Numbered from the stretch's first letter, positions 52,151 through 61,629 are shown. The stretch is DNA of 64,000 bases from Caballeronia sordidicola (GCF_000729995.1 NZ_JNFG01000011.1:248001-312000); one strand, 5' to 3'. The notes: generated by a model from the letters alone, not told the origin. Program-made: numbers and translations.

Positions 52151-53417
52151 TCGCACCCTGAACGCCGCGCAGGTTGCGAGCCTGCTTGTCTCGACCGGTT
52201 GCGGCATCGGCTTTCTTCTGGGTACCGGCGAATTAGCCATTCATCAAGGTATGGCGAGCTGCCTGTATGCGATAGCAACCGCATTAGGTCTGACAGTGCT
52301 CGCATTTTATGCGCCCTTGCTTTGGGCGGCCGGACAATCCCTCTTGGATTGGTTTGCTGAGCTGTACGGTCCCTCCGTCAGCAGCCACGTAGCGCTTTTA
52401 TCGGTCGTCTGGATGACCGGGGTGCTCGCTGCACAGATTCGCGGAGCATCATCGCTACTTGCCCTAGCGACCGTGCCTCCGGCTTCCACAATCCTGTTGA
52501 CCGATCTGCTTCTGGTTGGCCTGTCACTTATGCGGCTTTCATGGCTTTCCGCGGGATTTGCATTCTGTATGCTCGCGTGCAATGTCGTACTCGTGCACTC
52601 ACTGGTCGAAACGGGTGGACTCGTCGCCTGGTTACACGCCCCCGCTCAATTTATCGATGCACTTCGGCCTCTTCCTCCTTCCCATAGCGTATATGTTGTG
52701 GTGTCCGTCGTGGCGATGGTCATATGCGGCACCGACTACCAGCAATTCATCATTGCAGCCCGCACCCCGGCCACGGCTCGTATCGGCGCCTTGCTTGCGG
52801 CAATGGTCGTATTCACAATTGGGTTTCTTCCGGCTTCGGCAGTGATTGCAGCGGACCCGATCTGGCATCTGGACGTGGTAGCCGACCCAGCGCAGACCGT
52901 TCCAATCGTTCTTATGCGCGGCTTGTCGCTTCATCCAACGAGCGCTACCCGAGATCTCGTCACCGTCATCCTGCTCACAACCGCCCTGGGTTCCGGCTGT
53001 TCAATTTTGCGGGTGATGTCTGATGCTACTGCCACGCTCGGCCCACGCTTCATCACAAAACCGTTGTGGTCGCGCAGCTTGCCGATCGTCCTTGCCTCCC
53101 TCGTCTCCATGCGTGGTCAGAGTATTGTCGATACGATGGTCGACCTTGGTATGGTGTACCTCGCCGCCGTCGGCCCGCTGCTAGGACTCGGGCTGATGCG
53201 CATACGCGTGTCCGACAAGGCCGCGAATGCTTCGATCGCCACCGGATGCGGTATCGCAGTCACTTGCTACTTGATACGCTGGACGGGTGTTGTGGCGATG
53301 CCCGAAGCGACTCCGCTGTTTGTGTCGCCTCCACTCTGTCTCGCGGTTTTGCTTGCGCCTCAGATGTGGACTGCGTTTGCCTCAAGCAAATCGAATCAGC
53401 CAGTCGATCCTCGTTGA
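52143..53417 (+). CDS. LeuT-fold-like transporter, substrate unknown
   Basis: 424 residues with about eleven or twelve hydrophobic helices. VASLLVSTGCGIGFLLGTGELA at helix 1 has the unwound Gly-rich region of LeuT-fold sodium/proton symporters (SSS or NCS1 type). I see no family-specific signature that fixes the substrate. GGAG lies shortly before the ATG, within the end of the desaturase gene. The gene is convergent with the LysR gene at 53618. Together with the ACT and ArgP-like proteins, an amino acid-like substrate is a reasonable guess. Confidence 0.75.
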   Translation: MTNRTLNAAQVASLLVSTGCGIGFLLGTGELAIHQGMASCLYAIATALGLTVLAFYAPLLWAAGQSLLDWFAELYGPSVSSHVALLSVVWMTGVLAAQIRGASSLLALATVPPASTILLTDLLLVGLSLMRLSWLSAGFAFCMLACNVVLVHSLVETGGLVAWLHAPAQFIDALRPLPPSHSVYVVVSVVAMVICGTDYQQFIIAARTPATARIGALLAAMVVFTIGFLPASAVIAADPIWHLDVVADPAQTVPIVLMRGLSLHPTSATRDLVTVILLTTALGSGCSILRVMSDATATLGPRFITKPLWSRSLPIVLASLVSMRGQSIVDTMVDLGMVYLAAVGPLLGLGLMRIRVSDKAANASIATGCGIAVTCYLIRWTGVVAMPEATPLFVSPPLCLAVLLAPQMWTAFASSKSNQPVDPR

Positions 53418-53617
53418 GCCGAAACCTTCCCTTGATGAACATCAGCGGGCGATCAAGGACGCCGTGCAATGCGGACAAACGCGGGCGGCAAGGAAAATCG
53501 ACGCCGCTTTGTCAATAATTTTCGCGCGTTTTAAGCTTAAGGCCATGGGCAAGGTAGCTTCAGTTCCGCACCGTTGTCGCCCTTCGCCAAGCAACACTTG
53601 AGAGGCGCAGAGATTCC

Positions 53618-54553
53618 TCAAACAGATTCCTTTCCGCTTGAGCCATGGCTTTCAGTCGAGCCGGAAGTCAGTTGAGTCAGAACCGCTCGCGCATGAAGCA
53701 TTACCAGTTCGCTGATAGCTTGAGCATTTGGCGGTGCTTTTTCCCAGTGATGCCAATACAGATTGACGAACACACTGTCATTTGGCGCAAGCGCAATCAG
53801 TTCTCCTGAATCGAGGAGCGGTTGAACTTGTATAGACGGCACGAGACCGTATCCCACTCCTGCGCGCACTGCCATAAGCAATGCTACCGGCGACGGAAAA
53901 TAATGCGCGGCATAACCGCTTATGGGAAATCCAAGTAAGCGCTCGACGAATAATGTGTGTAGACCGTCCTTGCGATTAAACAGCACAGCAGGCGCAGCCA
54001 GAATATCGTGCAGAGTAAGTCCTTGCGGAAAATGCGCTCTACGGAATGAGGGCGTAGACACGCACTCGTACTTCATAGCGCCGACGGCATCTGCCACAAA
54101 TCCGGTGGGCGCTCTACTCGCTGTCGATACACACCCGATCGCCTCACCCCGTATTAGCACAGGTAAGGTGAAGTCCTGATCGTCCACTATCAGTTCGAGT
54201 GCGACGTTTTCCTTGGCAATCGTGCAGGCAATTGGCTCGAACCAAGTCGCTAATGAATCTGCGTTGACCGCGATAGAAATCCTTGTCCGCGTCGCTCCTT
54301 CTGGTTTGATTCGCTGAAGGGTGTCTGCCTCGAGCAGCTTAAGCGCTTGGATATGCCGAAGCACCGTTTCCCCAGCAGGAGTCGGCGTAGCCCCGTCACG
54401 TACCAGTAAAGGGGTTCCTAACGCTTCCTCTAGCGCTATGATCCGCTGCGATACAGCTCCACGAGTTACGTTCAACAAACGAGCCGCTCGACCGAAATGC
54501 CGCGTCTCGATCACCACGGAAAATGTTTCGAGTTGGTGTCTATCAAAACTCAT
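53618..54553 (-). CDS. LysR-family regulator, ArgP-like
   Basis: 311 residues from ATG 54553; an ATG 60 bases upstream would add an atypical N-terminus. The HTH is at about residues 3-60 (LETFSVVIETRHFGRAARLL, VTRGAVSQRIIALEEALG). The pattern RGAVSQRIIALEEALGTPLLVR.....PTPAGE and the LRHIQALKLLEAD helix match the ArgP/IciA subgroup, whose members sense arginine or lysine. The effector domain has LPVLIRGEAIGCVST. It faces the permease operon tail to tail and may regulate it. Confidence 0.85.
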   Translation of the reverse strand: MSFDRHQLETFSVVIETRHFGRAARLLNVTRGAVSQRIIALEEALGTPLLVRDGATPTPAGETVLRHIQALKLLEADTLQRIKPEGATRTRISIAVNADSLATWFEPIACTIAKENVALELIVDDQDFTLPVLIRGEAIGCVSTASRAPTGFVADAVGAMKYECVSTPSFRRAHFPQGLTLHDILAAPAVLFNRKDGLHTLFVERLLGFPISGYAAHYFPSPVALLMAVRAGVGYGLVPSIQVQPLLDSGELIALAPNDSVFVNLYWHHWEKAPPNAQAISELVMLHARAVLTQLTSGSTESHGSSGKESV

Positions 54554-54773
54554 ACCGGTGTCGGCAATTGATGTAAAGACGCGCAGTTGGGAGGGATTCA
54601 TGAATTGATACACGGACTATCGGCTCCAGCTCCGATTCTTAATCGCAGAAAAAAAGCGGGCAACCTCCGAAACGCTCAATTGAGTTGCTGCACGTCTGGC
54701 AGCGCGCGAGCGGCCCCGTTGGACTAGGGCTAACTGGCAAACGGACCTTGACGGACGCTAACGCACAGTCGCG

Positions 54774-54935
54774 TCATTGATATATCGAGTCGAGATAATC
54801 AGCCCACACTTGCATTAGCTTCTGACGCTCTGACAAGAATTCAGCTTGGTTATACGACCGCTTCACCACGTTTGTCTCCACGTGGGATAACTGACGCTCA
54901 ATCGCTAGGGGGTTGAAGCCATTCTCGTGTGCCCA
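54774..54935 (-). pseudogene. C-terminal fragment of a P4-type tyrosine integrase
   Basis: The minus strand encodes 53 residues, WAHENGFNPLAIERQLSHVE..., then RSYNQAEFLSERQKLMQVWADYLD, ending at TGA 54774-54776. This is the usual end of P4/CP4-like island integrases, where ...AIERQLAHVE.N.VR.AYNRAEYLEER..MMQ.WADYLD contains the nucleophilic Tyr. The frame is blocked by a TAG immediately upstream at 54936-54938, where homology also stops. The N-terminal ~350 residues are absent. The fragment overlaps the 3' end of the reductase gene in a different frame. The 54614-54773 stretch beside it holds nothing recognisable. Confidence 0.85.
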
Positions 54936-56176
54936 CTACAGCATTCACGCAGCGACAATGCGGGTTGCTGCAACTTCGATGGGATCAGCCGAGCCCCACC
55001 TTTAAGAAGCCTCCGTGCAACCGATATGTCCCGGCCGTTGTTCACGGCGGCTACTGCGTACACCTGCCCCTCGGGACCGACATTCCACACGCTAAAGCAA
55101 CTCGAAGCAGAATCGCCTCGAACGTAGATCTCTCCCGGAAGATCGAAGGATCCCAATGCCTGAATGTTCCATTGATACTGATCCGACCAAAGCCAGGGTA
55201 GCTCTTCGTACTCCTGGTCATCGCCAAGCATATTTTTGGCGGCAACGACTGATTGATATTCCGCTACCTGCCAGGCCTCTATGCGGACACGGCGACCCAA
55301 AAGGCTACTGAAGTGCGCTGTAACGTCACCCGCGGCGTAGATATCAGGATCGCAGGTTCGGCAGCGGGTGTCGACAACGATGCCATTCTCTACTTCTAGA
55401 CCAGCCGTCTCGGCTAGTTCCGTGTTTGGTTGCGATCCAATGCCAGCGATAACCACATCCGCAGTAACGACACCCACATCAAGATCGACGACCTCCTGAT
55501 TATCGCCATTTCTTTCGACCGACACCGGAGTTCGCCCGATCAGAAATCTGACACCCATCGCCTCATGTAGCTTCTGCACGCTGGACGCGAGGATCGCCGG
55601 CAAAGATCGCTTCAGCAGTCGTTCCTGAGGCTCAACGATTGTGACGTCACAGCCCAAGGCCCGGGCCGCCGCTCCAACCTCCAACCCGATAAAACCGCCC
55701 CCAAGAATGGCAATCCTTCGACCGTCAATCATCTCCTTTCGCAGCAGCCGCGCGTCGGAAAGCGACCTAAGATAGTGAACCTTGGATGCTTCTCCCACAT
55801 TGCACGTCAACCTACGTGACCGAGATCCGGTTGCAAGCAGCAGTTTACCGAAAATAACGTGGCCACCATCCGTGAGATAGATTCGATGGGCATCCCGGTC
55901 AATTGATTGTACGGACCGGCCGAGAAGTAAGCGAATACCGGAGGTCTCGTAGAACTCCCGTTTTCTAATGAACGCGCCCTCCTCGTGTTCCTCGTTGAGC
56001 AGCACCTGTTTTGACAGAGGGGGACGATCGTAGGGTAGATGTTCTTCATCTCCGATCAACAGAACGTCGACGTCGGGCTTCAATTCTTTGATCGTCTCTG
56101 CGGCTCGGCGTCCAGCTTGACCGGCACCGACAATGACGTACGATGCCGCGATGGTCGACTTTGGACCCGTGTTCAT
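54905..56176 (-). CDS. Dioxygenase ferredoxin reductase (FAD/NADH)
   Basis: 423 residues from ATG 56176 (GGAG upstream), the electron input of a three-component ring-hydroxylating dioxygenase. FAD site YVIVGAGQAGRRAAETI (about 10-26); NAD site IAILGGGFIGLEVGAAARALGCDVTIVE (about 148-175); second FAD motif DIYAAGDVTAHFSS. It resembles AndAa of the anthranilate dioxygenase and other BphA4-type reductases. The last ~11 residues (GHTRMASTP and before) are encoded by DNA of an integrase remnant, so the native C-terminus has been replaced at the breakpoint near 54940. The core is intact, so activity is likely retained. Confidence 0.9.
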   Translation of the reverse strand: MNTGPKSTIAASYVIVGAGQAGRRAAETIKELKPDVDVLLIGDEEHLPYDRPPLSKQVLLNEEHEEGAFIRKREFYETSGIRLLLGRSVQSIDRDAHRIYLTDGGHVIFGKLLLATGSRSRRLTCNVGEASKVHYLRSLSDARLLRKEMIDGRRIAILGGGFIGLEVGAAARALGCDVTIVEPQERLLKRSLPAILASSVQKLHEAMGVRFLIGRTPVSVERNGDNQEVVDLDVGVVTADVVIAGIGSQPNTELAETAGLEVENGIVVDTRCRTCDPDIYAAGDVTAHFSSLLGRRVRIEAWQVAEYQSVVAAKNMLGDDQEYEELPWLWSDQYQWNIQALGSFDLPGEIYVRGDSASSCFSVWNVGPEGQVYAVAAVNNGRDISVARRLLKGGARLIPSKLQQPALSLRECCSGHTRMASTP

Positions 56177-56204
56177 GAAAGTATGCTCCGACGGTTCTTT
56201 CCTG

Positions 56205-56531
56205 TCACGACTGATACTTCTCTTGTAGACAGACTTCGATATGGCCGTCGACAACTCTAACGGGATAGGTCCTCACTGGTTCGACCACCGGCGCTGAACG
56301 TGGCGACCCTGTTTTCAGATCGAACAACCCCTGATGTAGTGGACATTCGATACACCCATTCTCGACGAACCCCTCAGACAACCTAGCCGCTCCGTGTGTG
56401 CATAAATCATGAAGCGCGTAATACTCACCTTCCACGGAGAAAAGTGCGACCGGGACCCCTTCCACCAAAGCTCCTACAGGCGTGTCGTCGGTGACGTCGG
56501 CGCATCCAGCAACTCGGTGCCATTGCGTCAT
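56205..56531 (-). CDS. Rieske-type ferredoxin of the dioxygenase
   Basis: 108 residues. The [2Fe-2S] ligands lie in CTHGAARLSEG and CPLHQGLFD (Cys-x-His and Cys-x-x-His, about 44-66). It carries electrons from the reductase to the oxygenase. AGGAG lies before ATG 56531. The size matches AndAb (108 residues) of Burkholderia anthranilate dioxygenase. It is 28 bp upstream of the reductase and 12 bp after the beta subunit gene. Confidence 0.93.
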   Translation of the reverse strand: MTQWHRVAGCADVTDDTPVGALVEGVPVALFSVEGEYYALHDLCTHGAARLSEGFVENGCIECPLHQGLFDLKTGSPRSAPVVEPVRTYPVRVVDGHIEVCLQEKYQS

Positions 56532-56543
56532 TCCAGTGTCTCC

Positions 56544-57020
56544 TTAGATGGGCGTTGCCAAAAGTGTCTGCACCCGTAATGTGTCATAGACTGCGATTTT
56601 TCTACTGTATTTGAGCACACCATCGCTGCGTGCCACGGTGTCGTGGTAAGCGCCGGTTTGGTACACCACGCTCTCACCTTCCTGATCCGTAAGGATAACG
56701 ACGTAACTACAGGTAGTCGTAATTTGACCGTCATGCTCCTTACCGAGCACTAGCCCCGATATCATGTGACGGTACGTATGCTTTTCATAAATGTTCGCAT
56801 GTCGCAAAGAAACGACCCGATCACGCAGCATCTTCTGATTGGTGCAATAGATAACCGGCGCCTTCAGACCAGCGTCGAAGTTTTCTTTCGGAATAATCTC
56901 GTAGTGACAATCTGTAGTGAAGAAGGTAGGCCATTCCTCGAGTTGGTCATTGTCCAGCGCGCTGATGTACTGATGGGCTAAAGTACTAATTTCAAGCCAG
57001 CTTTTCAGTTTGTCGTCCAT
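56544..57020 (-). CDS. Ring-hydroxylating dioxygenase beta subunit
   Basis: 158 residues, NTF2/SnoaL-like fold of the small oxygenase subunit. LEISTLAHQYISALDNDQLEEW at the N-terminus and CTNQKMLRDRVVSLRHANIYEKHTYRHMISG in the middle are typical of the AndAd/OhbA/NagH group. It has no catalytic metal site; it stabilises the alpha3beta3 oxygenase. It begins two bases after the alpha subunit stop. Confidence 0.92.
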   Translation of the reverse strand: MDDKLKSWLEISTLAHQYISALDNDQLEEWPTFFTTDCHYEIIPKENFDAGLKAPVIYCTNQKMLRDRVVSLRHANIYEKHTYRHMISGLVLGKEHDGQITTTCSYVVILTDQEGESVVYQTGAYHDTVARSDGVLKYSRKIAVYDTLRVQTLLATPI

Positions 57021-57022
57021 TT

Positions 57023-58270
57023 TCAGAACCCCATGAGATTTTGATATCCGACCCAGAACATCCGAATCATGTTTTCGGTGATGGCGGAGTTTTCTTCCGG
57101 AGGAACATCACGAGCCATCCCCATGAATGACGTGACATTCGGGTCTCGCGCTGTTGCGCGCTGGACAAGTTCCGTCGCTTCGGTGTCTTCCATGGAAATG
57201 TACCCGGCAGGACCGACAAGGTTCGCCTGTAAAAACCTTAACTCACGCATTTCCGGCGTATCGTCTTCATACCCGAAATAATGGAATACCAACTCGAAGT
57301 TCCCCGGTCCTTTCGGCAGCAACTGGCGAGCGACAAGCGTGTTGTGAATTTGCTGGACGACCAATTGCGGGAAGATGGTCTGGATGTTATTTGTCGTGAT
57401 CTCGTCGTATTCCTGGATCTGCGCAAGCAGCGACGGGTCTTCAAGAACAAAGCTTTCATCCATCGTCCGAATCTTCTCGGCGGCATAGGCGGCCCCGGTA
57501 TCCTCCGTTATTTTAGGCTTCGTCGATGTAAATATGCTGTGGAGGCCGTTTTCAGCCACCTCCGACCTCACTTGCATTCCGACGCGAAAGATATTGAATG
57601 TCGTATGAAATAGGTGTAGCAGACTCGCGTGATAACCGTCCTTTACGTTTTCAACATAAAGTTTCCAATTAGACTTCGAGTATTGACGAGTGCATCCAAG
57701 GTAGACGATAGGCTTATGGAAAATCCGATCGATGTATGGACGCATCTTCGGCCCGATATAGTCAACCAGCGCGGGCGCCTCGTTACTAAATGTGGCAAAG
57801 ATCAAACCTCGATAGGAATCCACTCGCAACTTAGTCAACCCGTGTTCGGCCGGGACGAAGTCCTTGCACATGCCCGCCATCCCTTTCTGCCCCCTACGAA
57901 ATGGAACACCCTGAAGATCACCGGCCGGGCTGTAACTCCATTGGTGATAGACGCAAGTATGAGAGGTCGCGTTTCCCTTCTTTTCTCTGCACAGTTGCGC
58001 TCCTCGGTGCGCGCAACGGTTCACCCAGCATGCAATGCCATCCGCAGTCCGGGTCACTACAACCGGAGTGTCACCAACAAAAGTGCTCTTGAAGTCACCC
58101 GAAGCCGGAATCTCACACTCCAGTGCAACGAACGACCAGTAAGGACCTCGAAAAATGCGTTCCTGCTCTCTCTCGTACACTGCGTTAGAACTGAATACTT
58201 CATAGGGAACAGATGATCCGTCATCTCGCGGGAATGTCGGAAAATCATGTAATGTAGGGCTGCTTTGCAT
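57023..58270 (-). CDS. Ring-hydroxylating dioxygenase alpha subunit, anthranilate/salicylate/2-halobenzoate type
   Basis: 415 residues, catalytic subunit. Rieske centre: CAHRGAQLCREKKG...CVYHQWSY (about 86-113). Mononuclear iron site: VENVKDGYHASLLHLFH (about 205-221), with two His and the bridging Asp; the remaining Asp ligand is further on. The gene order alpha-beta-ferredoxin-reductase equals andAcAdAbAa of Burkholderia anthranilate dioxygenase, and the family also includes salicylate 5-hydroxylase and ortho-halobenzoate 1,2-dioxygenase. Because a complete chlorocatechol pathway lies just upstream, a 2-halobenzoate or chloroanthranilate substrate fits best. That is inference. GGAG precedes ATG 58270 by seven bases. 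Confidence 0.9.
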   Translation of the reverse strand: MQSSPTLHDFPTFPRDDGSSVPYEVFSSNAVYEREQERIFRGPYWSFVALECEIPASGDFKSTFVGDTPVVVTRTADGIACWVNRCAHRGAQLCREKKGNATSHTCVYHQWSYSPAGDLQGVPFRRGQKGMAGMCKDFVPAEHGLTKLRVDSYRGLIFATFSNEAPALVDYIGPKMRPYIDRIFHKPIVYLGCTRQYSKSNWKLYVENVKDGYHASLLHLFHTTFNIFRVGMQVRSEVAENGLHSIFTSTKPKITEDTGAAYAAEKIRTMDESFVLEDPSLLAQIQEYDEITTNNIQTIFPQLVVQQIHNTLVARQLLPKGPGNFELVFHYFGYEDDTPEMRELRFLQANLVGPAGYISMEDTEATELVQRATARDPNVTSFMGMARDVPPEENSAITENMIRMFWVGYQNLMGF

Positions 58271-58646
58271 TTAATAGCTCCGTCATGTTTGGCTTCACAC
58301 AACGAAGTCTAAGAACCTGAAAATATCGTAACTAGCCAGTTCCCGAAGCATTCGGGTAACCACCTATCCAATTTACGAAGGCTTATTGGTTAAACGGTCT
58401 ATTCGCTTTCCGAACGGCCGCGTGCTCATACGGGTATGGCTGTCGGCGCTTGAATCAGCTTGCGCCTTGCAGCGCAATAGCCAGGCGCTTGATCGGCGTC
58501 GATTCGAGCGCGACCGTAACCTTGCGGTTGTTCAACGAGATAACGCTGACCTTAATCAAACAATTACAGCCCCCGGCGACCCCAATTCGGTCGATCCCGT
58601 CATTTTTCGATACATACTTTGCCGTCTTTTATTTTTAGAGTCGACG
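58271..58646. promoter_or_regulatory. Dioxygenase operon leader and promoter region
   Basis: 376 bp between the AraC gene stop and the dioxygenase alpha start, both on the minus strand. It is A+T-richer than the flanks and no gene is supported in it. It should hold the dioxygenase promoter and the binding sites of the AraC regulator. I did not find a confident direct-repeat pair or promoter hexamers. Confidence 0.5.
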
Positions 58647-59681
58647 CTACGAATGAGTCGCCGCCTCAAGCCGCGAGACCGGATTTTTCGCATTTCGACG
58701 TGCACAAGTTTCACTAGGCAACTCCCCGAACCTCTCGCGATAATAAGTCGAGAATCGCCCGAGATGTCCGAATCCGCAGTCTAGCGCGGTCTCTGTTACG
58801 CTCGCGAAGCATGAAGCCTGCATACGCCTGTGAGCGGCGTCCAGTCTCATATTGCGCAAAACATCCATCGGCGAAGAATTTCGTTCGCGCAGGCAGGCTA
58901 TCTGCAACACGCGGGGACTTACGCCCGCCGCTTCCGCGAGATCGTTAAGCGACCACGGCGCTCCGAGACGATCAGCGACGATGTTTTCCATTCGATCGAT
59001 CGGGTGCCTATCGCGCCCGGAAGCGCTCGTCCCTAAAGTTGGATGCGCTTGAGGCTGGTGGTTGCGACCGCGGCCGACCACGCTGGCCGCTCCCATCAGC
59101 AGAAAATCGACTATGAGTCTCTCAAGTTGGGATGACCAGGCATCGTATCCCTCGGCCTCTGTTGGACCCGAAATCGTCGCAAGTAAGGTCTGGACGAGCA
59201 CAAGCCACTGCGGCTCAAATTTCGCAGGGAGCAATCCGAATGAGGGCAAGACCTCGTTGTCCAACCTGCGGCCTGCGTTAATCAGAGATGTGGGCACTTT
59301 AACGATGAGTTGTTCGGAGCCCGTTTGCCAGCGCATATTCCATGATCGGCGCGGGAACATCCAACCTGTTTGGCCCGGAAGTAACACGGCTCGCTGACCG
59401 TCGCATACCATCTCGACAAGCCCGCACAACGACCAATGGAAAACCACGAAATCGTTGGACGGGCGCGGCGTCACTTCGACTTCAGCCCCGTACCGCAGCA
59501 AGTAGACCCCTATTCCCCGGAGGTTAGCTTTGTGCAGAACCATGTCGGCGTTACCCTCGCGCCAACGAAGCCGATGCTCGGCAAGCTCTCGAGCAGCCTC
59601 CTCATGACAATCGACACGGGACGACGACCTGAAAATGCAGCGATGATAAAGAGGGGAGAGATTGATCGGGTTCGCGTTCAT
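58647..59681 (-). CDS. AraC/XylS-family regulator of the dioxygenase operon
   Basis: 344 residues from ATG 59681 (GGAG six bases upstream). It has an N-terminal AraC_binding_2-like domain (about 20-200) with a conserved YLLRYGAEVEVTPRPSND stretch. The C-terminal HTH pair (about 233-330) is APWSLNDLAEAAGVSPRVLQ and VTETALDCGFGHLGRFSTYYRERFGELPSE. This matches the XylS/AndR type that activates aromatic dioxygenase operons with the substrate as inducer. It lies directly upstream of the dioxygenase alpha gene in the same direction and 111 bp after the maleylacetate reductase gene. Confidence 0.9.
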   Translation of the reverse strand: MNANPINLSPLYHRCIFRSSSRVDCHEEAARELAEHRLRWREGNADMVLHKANLRGIGVYLLRYGAEVEVTPRPSNDFVVFHWSLCGLVEMVCDGQRAVLLPGQTGWMFPRRSWNMRWQTGSEQLIVKVPTSLINAGRRLDNEVLPSFGLLPAKFEPQWLVLVQTLLATISGPTEAEGYDAWSSQLERLIVDFLLMGAASVVGRGRNHQPQAHPTLGTSASGRDRHPIDRMENIVADRLGAPWSLNDLAEAAGVSPRVLQIACLRERNSSPMDVLRNMRLDAAHRRMQASCFASVTETALDCGFGHLGRFSTYYRERFGELPSETCARRNAKNPVSRLEAATHS

Positions 59682-59792
59682 CGTAAGCTCCGAAATTATC
59701 TGACGGTAATTCCCGAATCAGTGTAATCCGGCCATAAACCCTGAGAGTCGGCGCTGATTCCTAATGGACCGCAGCAAGACAGAGCGATAACC

Positions 59793-60857
59793 TCAATGAT
59801 AGGCCGGCCTCCGTCCATGGAACGCATTATTAAGAAGCGCCTCAAGCCCGTCCGCTTCCAGCGGACGAGGATTCGGATACTGATCTCTTAGTGCCAAATC
59901 GCGCACTTGCGCAATATCTTCTGTTCGCATACCAATCTCGGCCAGACTGAGCGGTGCGCCAGCGTTTTTGGCGAGCTCGTATACAGCCCCCGGAACATCA
60001 TCGGTGCCGAGAATCTCCTCAAGCAACCGTTTGGTCGGCGCGGCGTACGGCAAGTTGTAAGCGAGAGCGTGGGCCAGCACGACCGCGTGTGTTTCCGCAT
60101 GGGGAAGGTTGAGTGTTCCGCCAAGCGTATGGCAGAGTTTGTGATGCAGTCCCATTCCGAGATGACACAATACCGTGCCGCACATCCACGCTCCAAATAG
60201 CGCGTCCGTACGTGCATCAACATCGGCTGGCCGTTGCACAAGCCGTGGAATGGCATCGAACAAGGCGCAAATGCCTTGTTTGCACATGGACTCGATAACG
60301 GGATTAAGTTCGGTCGAATACAATCCCTCCATGGCGTGAGCAACCGCGTTCAAGGCGCTGGTCACGGTAATAGCAAGCGGGAGGCTGACAGTGAGCAACG
60401 AATCGTAAATCACCGTCTTCGGCAGGACCTTAGCGTCCCTGCCGGTTTTCTTTATTCCGTCTTGCGTGATACCCCAGATCGTGGTCATCTCACTACCAGC
60501 GTAGGTCGTTGGAATTACCACGCTAGGCGCGCCCAGACTCATCGAAAGAGCTTTTGCTAGGCCAGTGGTCGACCCTCCGCCGATGGCGATGATTGAATCG
60601 GCATCGGCGTTAGCAAAGGCCTGCTTGGCTTTTTGTATCACTTCGACAGGAACATGCATCTTTGCGCCGTCAAAAAAGCCTGCTACCTTGTCGCCGAGCG
60701 GATCGACAATATTTTCTGCAAGTTCAACTTGCTCGGGCGTGCTCAGCACAAGGAGACGACGTGATCCAAGCCGTTCTATTTCATCTGGTAACGCAGACAC
60801 GCTACCGGGTCCGAAGACGACCCTAGGACTCAAATAGTCGAAAGTGAATTTTTTCAT
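59793..60857 (-). CDS. Maleylacetate reductase
   Basis: 354 residues, iron-dependent alcohol dehydrogenase fold. It reduces (chloro)maleylacetate to 3-oxoadipate with NAD(P)H and can also dehalogenate 2-chloromaleylacetate. IAIGGGSTTGLAKALSM (about 93-109) is the nucleotide-binding site. Conserved His-rich ALNAVAHAMEGLYS and HKLCHTLGGTLNLPHAETHAVVLAH are the TfdF/ClcE/MacA signatures. ATG 60857 overlaps the hydrolase stop (ATGA) and lacks its own ribosome binding site, so it is translationally coupled. Last gene of the chlorocatechol operon. Confidence 0.93.
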   Translation of the reverse strand: MKKFTFDYLSPRVVFGPGSVSALPDEIERLGSRRLLVLSTPEQVELAENIVDPLGDKVAGFFDGAKMHVPVEVIQKAKQAFANADADSIIAIGGGSTTGLAKALSMSLGAPSVVIPTTYAGSEMTTIWGITQDGIKKTGRDAKVLPKTVIYDSLLTVSLPLAITVTSALNAVAHAMEGLYSTELNPVIESMCKQGICALFDAIPRLVQRPADVDARTDALFGAWMCGTVLCHLGMGLHHKLCHTLGGTLNLPHAETHAVVLAHALAYNLPYAAPTKRLLEEILGTDDVPGAVYELAKNAGAPLSLAEIGMRTEDIAQVRDLALRDQYPNPRPLEADGLEALLNNAFHGRRPAYH

Positions 60858-61558
60858 GAGGAGGTCTTCAAACTATCGAGCATTTCCAGCGTCCGAGCAT
60901 TAGCCGCAGCGGTTGCTGTCGGATTGAAATTGGGGCTCGACGAACGCGCGAATGAATGTCCCGCTGCATACCAATGCAGTTCCACGTTCTTGTTTCGGAC
61001 GAAATGCTCGACGAGGATAGTGCGTGTTTCCGAGGAGACGTAGTGATCCTCAGTACCCATGTGAAACATCGATGGCCGGACAATGCTCGGCACGCTGGAA
61101 ACTTTCTTCTCAAGTCCCACACCGTAATAACCTATAGAGCAGTCGGCCAATGACCGCGCTGCCACTTCAAAAGCCAGCGCACCTCCGAGGCAATAACCGA
61201 CAACCGCGATCCGGCCGTTCGAAAATGGAAGTGTGCGAGCATATTCGATGGTACGTGCGAGATCGTCGACGCCTGCCTCCAAATCGAAATCTCGAAACAA
61301 GGCAAGCGCCCGTTCCCGCTCTTCCGGTGCATTTGCGTCAAGCTCGGTATTCGGCGCCTGTCTCCAGTACAAATCGGGGCAAATGCAACCGAAACCTGCA
61401 CCGACCAACCAATCTGCCGTTTGTCGAATAAACGGCGTGACTCCAAAAATTTCCTGTGCGATCACGACAATCGGTGCAGAGGGAGTCGTCGGCTTGCCAA
61501 GGTAGGCGCCAAAGCGGGCACCCGAGACAGACGTGATCTCAACGCCATCTGTAAGCAT
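60854..61558 (-). CDS. Dienelactone hydrolase
   Basis: 234 residues, alpha/beta hydrolase. It opens cis- or trans-dienelactone to maleylacetate. Catalytic Cys in VVGYCLGGALAFE (about residue 121), Asp in GTEDHYVSSE and His in WYAAGHSFARSS give the Cys-Asp-His triad. The length and motifs match TfdE/ClcD. GGAG lies seven bases before ATG 61558. Third gene of the operon; 71 bp separates it from the cycloisomerase. Confidence 0.93.
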   Translation of the reverse strand: MLTDGVEITSVSGARFGAYLGKPTTPSAPIVVIAQEIFGVTPFIRQTADWLVGAGFGCICPDLYWRQAPNTELDANAPEERERALALFRDFDLEAGVDDLARTIEYARTLPFSNGRIAVVGYCLGGALAFEVAARSLADCSIGYYGVGLEKKVSSVPSIVRPSMFHMGTEDHYVSSETRTILVEHFVRNKNVELHWYAAGHSFARSSSPNFNPTATAAANARTLEMLDSLKTSS

Positions 61559-61629
61559 GTGAATTCTCCAGTTGTAGGTGCAAGGCGTGTTTTACGAGGA
61601 AGCTCACCGCATGTCCGCCGTCGCTCCAC

